NCBI GenBank assembly: GCA_021162905.1 | Contig: JAGGXT010000077.1 | Coordinates: forward strand, 1-6,469 | DNA from: Candidatus Odinarchaeota archaeon | GTDB lineage: Archaea; Asgardarchaeota; JAGGXT01 | Direction of reading: 5' to 3' | Length of the DNA stretch: 6,469 nucleotides | Shown here: one piece after another, positions 1 to 5,485 of the stretch | Numbering within the stretch: position 1 is the stretch's first letter | How the letters are laid out: each line of letters starts with the position of its first letter | Notes under the pieces: generated by a model | What the model was told of the DNA's origin: nothing | Seen by the model: the letters and a program-made list of their open reading frames with translations, nothing else | Database searches by the model: none | Position numbers and translations under genes: made by a program

Positions 1-34
1 CAGTAGTACTGTATACTATAAGGATGTGTAATAA

Positions 35-280
35 ATGAGTTCGTCATCTGGAAGTACTTCAAGTCAGTCAGCGTTTAGGCTTCTGTCGACACAACTTGGG
101 GTAAGAGTAAAAATATATCTAACCGAGGGTGGCTATATTACTGGAATCTTAAGGGGTTACGATATGCACATGAATGTTGTTGTTGAGGATAGTGAATTCA
201 CGTCTGAGACAGAAAAAATCAAAATAGGAAATCTCATTTTAAGAGGAGCTGCTATTGTTGCAATAACCTCTGCTGATTGA
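35..280 (+). CDS. Sm-like (LSm/SmAP) RNA-binding protein
   Basis: This is a small archaeal Sm-fold protein of 81 residues, a usual length for the family. Sm proteins assemble into hexa- or heptameric rings that bind U-rich single-stranded RNA in the cytoplasm. The Sm1 motif spans about residues 21-53 and contains the typical GGYITGILRGYDMHMNVVVED core. D43, H45 and N47 match the conserved uridine-contact loop. The Sm2 motif spans about 64-78 with the ILRG strand. The residue after R70-G71 is Ala, where most archaeal Sm proteins have Asp, Glu, Asn or Ser. The first dozen residues are a Ser-rich, probably disordered tail. The ATG start is fixed by an in-frame TAA immediately upstream, and a GGATG sequence lies 8 nt before it. 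It is probably co-transcribed with the nuclease gene 49 nt downstream. The family is clear; the specific RNA partners are not. Confidence 0.93.
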   Translation: MSSSSGSTSSQSAFRLLSTQLGVRVKIYLTEGGYITGILRGYDMHMNVVVEDSEFTSETEKIKIGNLILRGAAIVAITSAD

Positions 281-304
281 TTGCGCAATAAAGATGGTTA
301 TCTT
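280..304 (+). repeat. Two adjacent short inverted repeats between the Sm and nuclease genes
   Basis: A perfect 10-bp palindrome, ATTGCGCAAT, spans 280-289 and shares its first base with the stop codon of the Sm gene. Directly after it, AAGAT-GGTT-ATCTT (291-304) can fold into a 5-bp hairpin with a 4-nt loop. No strong T-run follows, so this is not an obvious intrinsic terminator. It could be a processing or mRNA-stability element, or chance in AT-rich DNA. The sequence match is certain; the function is speculative. Confidence 0.35.
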
Positions 305-316
305 AAGTTAATATGT

Positions 317-332
317 GGTGTTTTGAAAGTTG
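317..332 (+). promoter_or_regulatory. Ribosome binding site and TTG start of the nuclease gene
   Basis: GGTG at 317-320 lies 9 nt before a TTG codon at 330. An in-frame TGA sits two codons upstream (324-326), so TTG is the earliest possible start. The protein must begin here because the first beta-strand and the GGVDEIGG motif of the metallo-beta-lactamase fold follow at residue 7, and the first in-frame ATG comes only at residue 46. Confidence 0.75.
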
Positions 333-1796
333 AAGATTTGGTTTTTCGGCGGGGTAGATGAGATAGGAGGTTCAAAGTTCTTAATAGATAGTGGAGATAC
401 TAAAATATTCTTAGATTTTGGAAGAAGCTACTCTAAAGAGGGCGCATATTACAGTTTTCCAGATATGCCTCGTTCTATTGATGAATTAATCGGGATACAA
501 GCTTTGCCTAAGTCTCAATACCAGGATCTCAATTTAGATGGACTATACTCATCATTATCAATTCCATTTAACGAATCAGATATCGAGAATGAACCAGAAC
601 CTCCTGTATCTGCAATTTTTCTGTCTCACGTTCATACTGATCACTATCAATATATTTCTCTCTTAAATAGGCGAATTCCTATCTATGTTGGAGAATGTGG
701 ATTAAATATTCTATCTTTTAAAAGGGTTACCGAGAGAAGAACATTGCTTAGTAACTATAGCTACATAGATTTCAAACAAGTTTCGTCCTTTAAAAAGATA
801 AAGATTGATGATCTTAGAATAATTCCAATTCATGTGGATCACAGCATCCCTGGTGCTTATGGTTTTATTATAGAAGGATCAGATGGAGTTATAGCCTATA
901 CAGGAGACTTTAGAAGGCATGGTTTTAAGCCTGAATTAACTGATGACTTTATAAACTGGATGTTAAAATATGATAACATTGACGCATTACTATGTGAGGG
1001 TACTCATATAGCAGAATCTGATTTTTCAAGTGAAAATGAAGTCAAAACCAAAATAAATGAAATTGTAAGTAAGAGTAAACAACTGATTATAGGAGACTTC
1101 AGTGATACGGATTTTGATAGATTTAGAACATATTATGAAGCGGCAAAACATAATAATCGAAGACTCGTTATATCTCTAAAACAAGCTATAATTTTCATGG
1201 CAATGAATCTATGCAGGGGTTTAGAGAATCCAAATATTCTAAAAGACGAATTAATATATATTCTAGAGCCTGAAAAATTAAGATATTCAAACTGGGAAAA
1301 GCTGTTTCTTGCTTTTTTGAAGGGTGAAATTGATAAATCTTATTTCCCAGATGATGAGAACTGGTATTGGATCAAAAAGAAAATTAGCAAAAGGACATTT
1401 CTTACAGAATCACGCTTAATATCAATAAGAGCCTTATCGCAAGAGCCTGACAAATATATATTTCTTACATCATTCAGAACATTGGCAGACCTAAGACAAA
1501 TAAAACCTCCTGGAGGTAGTATATATATTCTATCAACCAGTGAGCCCTTCAATGAAGAAAGGGAACTAAAATATGAAAAATTGCTGAACTGGCTAGAATT
1601 TTTTGGAATGCCGCTCATAAAAGCTCATGCATCTGGACATGCCACACCAATTGATATTAAAGATATGATTACTAAGGTTAATCCGAAGAAGCTCATACCA
1701 ATTCATACGGTGCATCCAAAGATGTTTCAAAATATGTTTAAAGAGAGCAAAATTGACGTTGTAGCTCCCAAGTTAGGTGAATGTATAAAAATATAG
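330..1796 (+). CDS. MBL-fold/beta-CASP nuclease, RNase J-like
   Basis: This is a 488-residue metallo-beta-lactamase protein with an embedded beta-CASP domain, the architecture of RNase J and CPSF-type RNA nucleases, which use two zinc ions to cut or 5'-3' degrade RNA. The MBL half has GGVDEIGG (7-14) and LDFG (28-31). Metal motif 2 is HVHTDH with H100, H102, D104 and H105. The next ligand is H171 in DHSIPG, followed by D193 in YTGDFRRHG. The beta-CASP region runs from about 235 to 430, with D256 or D260 in GDFSDTDFDRF as the motif A candidate. The polypeptide then returns to the MBL fold with HASGHA (H433/H437, motif B) and IPIHTVHP (H459, motif C). All catalytic ligands appear intact. A long loop (31-95) between strand 1 and the zinc motif is typical of one large archaeal and bacterial subfamily. 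No KH domains are present, so it is not aCPSF1. It lies downstream of the Sm gene and probably shares its operon. RNA as substrate is inferred from the family; some relatives are uncharacterised. Confidence 0.88.
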   Translation: MKIWFFGGVDEIGGSKFLIDSGDTKIFLDFGRSYSKEGAYYSFPDMPRSIDELIGIQALPKSQYQDLNLDGLYSSLSIPFNESDIENEPEPPVSAIFLSHVHTDHYQYISLLNRRIPIYVGECGLNILSFKRVTERRTLLSNYSYIDFKQVSSFKKIKIDDLRIIPIHVDHSIPGAYGFIIEGSDGVIAYTGDFRRHGFKPELTDDFINWMLKYDNIDALLCEGTHIAESDFSSENEVKTKINEIVSKSKQLIIGDFSDTDFDRFRTYYEAAKHNNRRLVISLKQAIIFMAMNLCRGLENPNILKDELIYILEPEKLRYSNWEKLFLAFLKGEIDKSYFPDDENWYWIKKKISKRTFLTESRLISIRALSQEPDKYIFLTSFRTLADLRQIKPPGGSIYILSTSEPFNEERELKYEKLLNWLEFFGMPLIKAHASGHATPIDIKDMITKVNPKKLIPIHTVHPKMFQNMFKESKIDVVAPKLGECIKI

Positions 1797-1797
1797 G

Positions 1798-1818
1798 TTT
1801 ATTTACTTCTCATTGAAA
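1798..1818 (+). terminator. Possible T-rich terminator after the nuclease gene
   Basis: A pyrimidine-rich, T-dominated stretch (GTTTATTTACTTCTC and following bases) begins immediately after the stop codon. Archaeal RNA polymerase commonly terminates at T-tracts without a strong hairpin. There is no long uninterrupted T-run, so support is weak. Confidence 0.3.
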
Positions 1819-1838
1819 TAATAAAATTACTATATACT

Positions 1839-1856
1839 AAACTAAGTAAACTAAGT
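1839..1856 (+). repeat. Tandem 9-bp direct repeat upstream of the EF-2-like gene
   Basis: AAACTAAGT occurs twice head to tail (1839-1847 and 1848-1856). A partial ACTAA copy precedes it at 1836-1840. The repeat ends four bases before a TATA-like TTTTTAAA box, so it covers the position where the TFB recognition element and upstream activator sites lie. It could be a regulator-binding site, or simple slippage in AT-rich DNA. Confidence 0.5.
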
Positions 1857-1868
1857 AAAATTTTTAAA
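1857..1868 (+). promoter_or_regulatory. Probable archaeal promoter (BRE/TATA) for the EF-2-like gene
   Basis: AAAA (1857-1860) followed by TTTTTAAA (1861-1868) resembles a purine-rich TFB recognition element and TATA box. Transcription would be expected to start roughly 25 nt downstream, around 1890-1895, giving a leader of about 40 nt. That leader contains a small hairpin, TTCTT-CGGA-AAGAA (1896-1909), ahead of the ribosome binding site. The position is consistent with an independently transcribed gene, but the promoter is predicted by pattern only. Confidence 0.5.
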
Positions 1869-1935
1869 GGAATAATCCTCTTTTGACACATAAGATTCTT
1901 CGGAAAGAAGATTCCTCTTATTGGAGTGACTAAAA

Positions 1936-4332
1936 ATGGTTAGAGTTAAAGGCGAGGATGAAATTAGGCGGTTAATCATAGAGCATCCGTTAGAGTATAG
2001 AAGGATTTTCAGCATAGTGGCTCATATCGATCATGGTAAGTCAACAGCATGTGATTACCTCATGAGACGTGCTGGTCTTCTCTCAGACAAATTAGCTGGG
2101 GAACGTAGACTTACTGACTATGATGAAGAAGAACAACAAAGAGGCATTACGATATTCACAAGCGTAGCTCTTCTTAACTATGATTTTGAAGGAAAAACTT
2201 ACTTACTAGAGTTAAACGATACACCAGGTCACATTAGTTTTACTGGTGAGGTATCACGTGCACTAAGAGGTTCTGATGGTGCAGTAATTTTGGTGGATGC
2301 ACTAGAAGGTGTAATGACACAAACAATTACTAACATACAACTTGCTGTGGGCGAAGAATGGACAAAACCGATACTGTTCATAAATAAGGTTGATAGACTT
2401 ATTAGAGAATTAAAATTACCACCAGAGAAAATAATTCAGCGTTTCAACGAAATAATTAAAGAAGTTAATGTATTGATTGAGGAAAATGCACCAAAACCAT
2501 TCAAAGAAAAATGGAAAGTAAACCCAGCGAATGGCTCTGTCATATTTGGAAGTGCTAAAGATGGATGGGGCTTTACAATACCATTGCTAGAGAAGAAAAA
2601 ATTATCTGCAAAGATAGTTCTAGAGAAATATTACGAGGCTATGAAGGAAAATACTGAAGAACCAATAAGATGGCTACGCGAAAATCTTCCACTGGATGAA
2701 GCACTATTAGAGGCAATAATACGACATCTTCCTAGCCCTATTGAGGCACAAAAATATAGAATGCTCAAGTTGTGGCAAGGTGATATAAAGAAAGGATTGA
2801 ATGTTAAAGATCCAGAAGAAGCTAAAAAAGACTTAGAAACTTGGACTGCATGGTCGCTAATAAATGTTAGAGCAGACGGTCCACTTCTTGGCATGATTAC
2901 AAAAATATTCATTGATCCAAAAAGTAAAAGGCCTACACTAATTGGTAGAGTGTTTAGCGGAACGCTTCACGAGGGTGATGTGATATACCTTGTTAATGCA
3001 AGAAGAACAGTACGCATTAGAAGACTTGGCATAATGGAGATAGATTCTGTGCTTCCTGTTGAGAAAATCCCTGCTGGCAATCTATTCGCTTGCCAATTAC
3101 CTGAGATAATCCCTGCCGGTGAAACATTTACAAGCGCGGAACTAAAAGATATTCCAGGATTTGAACGAATAGTTTATGTCAGTGAACCTGTTGTTAGCAG
3201 AAGCATCAAACCTAAAGATCCAAGAGATTTAGGAAAACTTGGTGAAGTTGTAATGAAATGGGTCAATGCTGACCCAACTGCTACGTTTACTCGTGATGAA
3301 AAAAGTGGTGAGTACATCCTAAGTGGAATTGATCCACTGCAAATAGAAATATTGGTAAAACGAATATACGAAGAAGTTCCAATTGAAGTTGGTATTCCTA
3401 TAATTGTTTACCAGGAAAGACCTCTAGGCCGTGGTATTGAGATTCACACAAAATGTACTGAAGGCCATAATAAATTGAAGCTTTATATAGAGCCTTTAGA
3501 TGAGAAAACTATCAATTTAATAAAAGAAGGTAAAATCAAAGAATACCAAGATCCTAAGGAGAGAGCCAATATACTAAGAGAAGAAGCTGGATGGGATGCT
3601 AAACACGCTAGAAATATCTGGGCAATCGAAGGTTATAATGTACTAGTCAACGCTACAGTTGGTGTACAAAGATTAGATAGAATAAAGTCATATATCATAT
3701 CTACATTTAGAGACTTTTGCCATGAAGCCGCTTTAGCAAAAGAGCCAGCAGCCGCAATAAAAGTTGTAATAACAGATGCTTATGTGCATGAAGACCCAGC
3801 TCACACTAGGGCTGGACAAATATTTGTTATGACCATGTCCGCATTAACAATAAGCTTCCTTACGGCTAACCCAGCACTATTTGAGCCTATATTACGAGTT
3901 GACATAAAAGCGCCTGTAGATTACATGAAAAATATAATTTCAATTATAAATCAAAATCGCGGACGTGTAATCACAAATGAAATAAAGGGCGATACTGTTT
4001 ACATCCACGGTGAAATTCCTGCAGCTGAAGCAGTTAAGGGCTTTGCAGATCAATTAAGATCTTCTACACAAGGTCGCGCGTTCTTTGGTTACCAATTTGA
4101 GCGATATAATATGTTACCAAGAGAGCTGCAGATGAAAATAATCATGGAAATTCGTGAACGAAAACGACGTGAAGGTAAAGATGTTCCTGAAGAGCTTCCA
4201 ACGCCATTCTCATTTAAAGCCAGAATGTATCCAGATCCAAATTATTGGAGAAATGCAATTATTGAACACATCAAGCAGTATGGCAATAAGCTAGTGATAA
4301 AAGAAATTCTAGAGAAGTCCCTATCTGAGTAA
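1936..4332 (+). CDS. Divergent translation elongation factor 2 (EF-2 family GTPase)
   Basis: EF-2 drives GTP-dependent translocation of tRNA and mRNA on the archaeal ribosome. This 798-residue protein has the full domain order. The GTPase domain shows AHIDHGKST (29-37), RGITI (69-73), DTPGH (95-99), NKVD (150-153) and GSAKDGW (205-211), and its catalytic residues appear intact. HLPSPIEAQKYR (264-275) and the domain II barrel follow. Domain III spans about 415-490 and domains IV-V extend to about 740. It differs from canonical EF-2 in several ways. Domain III has GIDPLQIEI (464-472) instead of GxGELHLE-. The diphthamide loop reads HEDPAHTRAGQ (618-628), keeping the target histidine H623 but losing the usual RGGG. 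Switch II is followed by ISFTGEV instead of VDFGGDV. About 50 residues extend past the usual C-terminus, and the protein is some 60 residues longer than most archaeal EF-2. GGAGTGA lies 6 nt before the ATG. It may be a second, paralogous EF-2 or the only copy in a diphthamide-lacking archaeon; the window cannot tell. The family call is firm, the exact role less so. Confidence 0.92.
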   Translation: MVRVKGEDEIRRLIIEHPLEYRRIFSIVAHIDHGKSTACDYLMRRAGLLSDKLAGERRLTDYDEEEQQRGITIFTSVALLNYDFEGKTYLLELNDTPGHISFTGEVSRALRGSDGAVILVDALEGVMTQTITNIQLAVGEEWTKPILFINKVDRLIRELKLPPEKIIQRFNEIIKEVNVLIEENAPKPFKEKWKVNPANGSVIFGSAKDGWGFTIPLLEKKKLSAKIVLEKYYEAMKENTEEPIRWLRENLPLDEALLEAIIRHLPSPIEAQKYRMLKLWQGDIKKGLNVKDPEEAKKDLETWTAWSLINVRADGPLLGMITKIFIDPKSKRPTLIGRVFSGTLHEGDVIYLVNARRTVRIRRLGIMEIDSVLPVEKIPAGNLFACQLPEIIPAGETFTSAELKDIPGFERIVYVSEPVVSRSIKPKDPRDLGKLGEVVMKWVNADPTATFTRDEKSGEYILSGIDPLQIEILVKRIYEEVPIEVGIPIIVYQERPLGRGIEIHTKCTEGHNKLKLYIEPLDEKTINLIKEGKIKEYQDPKERANILREEAGWDAKHARNIWAIEGYNVLVNATVGVQRLDRIKSYIISTFRDFCHEAALAKEPAAAIKVVITDAYVHEDPAHTRAGQIFVMTMSALTISFLTANPALFEPILRVDIKAPVDYMKNIISIINQNRGRVITNEIKGDTVYIHGEIPAAEAVKGFADQLRSSTQGRAFFGYQFERYNMLPRELQMKIIMEIRERKRREGKDVPEELPTPFSFKARMYPDPNYWRNAIIEHIKQYGNKLVIKEILEKSLSE

Positions 4333-4338
4333 CCCTAA

Positions 4339-4393
4339 TTTATTTCATCTTATTTTCACTTAATGGCAGCAAGGAGTATTTCTTATTCTTTTT
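4339..4393 (+). terminator. T-rich tracts downstream of the EF-2-like gene, possible terminators
   Basis: Two T-dominated tracts follow the stop codon within 65 nt: TTTATTTCATCTTATTTT (4339-4356) and a second, TTTCTTATTCTTTTT (4379-4393). T-tracts like these are typical archaeal termination signals, and successive ones are common behind strongly expressed genes. No stable hairpin was found. Confidence 0.45.
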
Positions 4394-4417
4394 GAGTCTA
4401 ATTGGAGATGAGCGGTA

Positions 4418-4460
4418 TTTTTAAAAGCTACCTTAATTCAAATATACTTAAGTTTTAATA
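4418..4460 (+). promoter_or_regulatory. Candidate promoter region for the membrane-protein gene
   Basis: Two TATA-like candidates are visible. TTTTTAAAAG (4418-4427) nearly matches the box proposed for the EF-2-like gene and would give a leader of about 60 nt. TTTTAATA (4453-4460) would give a leader of about 25 nt. The sequence does not decide between them. Confidence 0.35.
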
Positions 4461-4498
4461 CTTTCATGCTTCAATTAAGATTTTATCTTTTTATCATT

Positions 4499-4512
4499 GA
4501 GGTGATAAGTTG
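4499..4512 (+). promoter_or_regulatory. Strong Shine-Dalgarno selecting a TTG start
   Basis: GAGGTGAT (4499-4506) is fully complementary to the conserved 3' end of archaeal 16S rRNA and lies 3 nt before TTG at 4510. The first in-frame ATG (4525) is 18 nt beyond the Shine-Dalgarno sequence, too far for normal spacing. An in-frame TGA at 4498-4500 rules out starts further upstream. TTG is therefore the probable start. Confidence 0.8.
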
Positions 4513-5400
4513 GATATTAAATCAATGATAAGAATTGGATATTGGATTCTTATAATCATATATTTCATCCCAATAATAATAAATGTCCCCTACCTTATAG
4601 ATCTTTGGTATAAAGGTTTAGCGAATCCTTTCTCTGTTTTCTTCTCAGCTCTTCCTATAAGTCGTGTTGTTCTTTCAGTAACACTTCTTATAACATCAAT
4701 TTTGACATATATAGCCTTACTTTTTGACGGAAAAGGCATAACAGAATATTTACTTAAATCTATACTTGATAATGGATGTTATCCGTATTCGCGGAGTATT
4801 TTAAAAATAGAATTAGTGTTTCGCTTTTTTGGGACTCCAATTGTACTTTTACTAATTGCACTTCTAGGAAGTGCACTTAGTTTCGCATTTAGATCAATTA
4901 TTGTTCTAGTAATATGGTACTTTTACTCAACTCTGTTATTTTTAACATATTATCCTGATTTATCCAAACATGAAGAGTATCTCATGAAAATATTTAAAGA
5001 AAGTCAAAAACTATTATCAGAAGCAAGAACTAAAATAATATACGCCGATAAAGAATTAGTCCTAAAAGAGAAAGTTTTGATAAAGCGAGGATGGTTTCTT
5101 TCAAAAATAATGAGGCTTGATAATATTTCTTCTTTTGGATATGTTAATAGTCAAAGCGTTTATATAAAGTGCGGGAATTTACCAATACTAATTTTTTGCA
5201 GTGATGGCAAACGTGCGTATAAGATACTTAAAGATGTAATAAAGAGAACATCGGAGGAGGTATCTCCTGCATCCATTAGAGAGATTGAACATTATATTTT
5301 CATGCGTAGATTAAAGTACTATGGAATAATATTTGTAATTTTTGTAAGCTTTGTATTGCTTTTCGTGATATACGCTTTGCCAATGTTTGGCATTATTTAG
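4510..5400 (+). CDS. Multi-pass membrane protein with a PH-like cytoplasmic domain
   Basis: This 296-residue protein belongs to no family I can name with certainty. Hydrophobic segments lie at about residues 8-28, 53-72, 103-124, 128-148 and 270-292, which suggests five membrane helices. The last two residues follow the final helix almost directly. Between helices 4 and 5 is a soluble stretch (about 150-268). An amphipathic, Lys/Glu-rich helix (153-175) is followed by alternating beta-strands at 175-230 and a closing helix at about 233-246. The strand pattern, with a basic KRGWF turn followed by MRLDNISSFGYVNSQSVYIK, resembles bacterial-type PH domains (bPH/YdbT-like), which in membrane proteins help scaffold or sense lipids. 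This resemblance is by eye only. Positive residues flanking the helices (RR at 266-267) suggest the soluble domain is cytoplasmic. No catalytic motif was seen. The gene is separated from its neighbours by 177 and 82 nt, so it is probably transcribed on its own. Confidence 0.8.
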   Translation: MDIKSMIRIGYWILIIIYFIPIIINVPYLIDLWYKGLANPFSVFFSALPISRVVLSVTLLITSILTYIALLFDGKGITEYLLKSILDNGCYPYSRSILKIELVFRFFGTPIVLLLIALLGSALSFAFRSIIVLVIWYFYSTLLFLTYYPDLSKHEEYLMKIFKESQKLLSEARTKIIYADKELVLKEKVLIKRGWFLSKIMRLDNISSFGYVNSQSVYIKCGNLPILIFCSDGKRAYKILKDVIKRTSEEVSPASIREIEHYIFMRRLKYYGIIFVIFVSFVLLFVIYALPMFGII

Positions 5401-5417
5401 CATTATTAAAGTTTCAG

Positions 5418-5425
5418 CTTATAAG
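5418..5425 (+). promoter_or_regulatory. Weak TATA-like box upstream of the last + strand gene
   Basis: CTTATAAG, a perfect 8-bp palindrome, lies about 58 nt before the ATG at 5483. A start of transcription about 25 nt downstream would leave a leader of roughly 33 nt. The surrounding DNA is extremely AT-rich (5426-5466), so other boxes are possible and the call is tentative. Confidence 0.25.
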
Positions 5426-5469
5426 TTTATCATAAAATAAAATAATGTTATTTACATATTTATTTCTAA

Positions 5470-5485
5470 GGTGTGTATCATTATG
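5470..5485 (+). promoter_or_regulatory. Shine-Dalgarno that argues for the ATG at 5483 over the GTG at 5471
   Basis: GGTG at 5470-5473 lies 9 nt before ATG at 5483, the same motif and spacing as at the RNase J-like gene. The alternative in-frame GTG at 5471 is itself part of this motif and would have no ribosome binding site at a useful distance. A second ATG follows directly at 5486. Confidence 0.65.

Noticed and set aside
13..20. TATACTATA-like sequence as a promoter for the Sm gene
   Set aside because: At the usual 25-nt distance, transcription would start downstream of the ATG at 35, so it cannot serve this gene from there. The true promoter is probably left of the window.
1340..1618. 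A 92-codon open frame on the minus strand inside the nuclease gene
   Set aside because: It lies wholly opposite conserved beta-CASP coding sequence, has no recognisable motif or ribosome binding site, and its low-complexity Ser/Leu content is what antisense of this gene would give.
330..1796. The nuclease as aCPSF1 (FttA), the archaeal termination factor
   Set aside because: That protein is about 630 residues with N-terminal KH domains. This one begins directly with the MBL fold and has none.
2631..2912. A 93-codon open frame on the minus strand inside the EF-2-like gene
   Set aside because: It is antisense to the conserved HLPSPIEAQKYR region of EF-2 and has no independent sign of being a gene.
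4401..4430. Possible C/D-box small RNA (GGAGATGAGCGG) between the EF-2-like and membrane-protein genes
   Set aside because: The sequence does not match the RUGAUGA box C, and no properly spaced box D, D' or C' was found.
5391..5407. Repeated CATTATT at the end of the membrane-protein gene
   Set aside because: A 7-bp AT-rich repeat of two copies is expected by chance here and has no associated structure.
5471..5473. GTG as the start of the last + strand gene
   Set aside because: The GTG is part of the GGTG Shine-Dalgarno motif that sits 9 nt before the ATG at 5483, and it has no ribosome binding site of its own.
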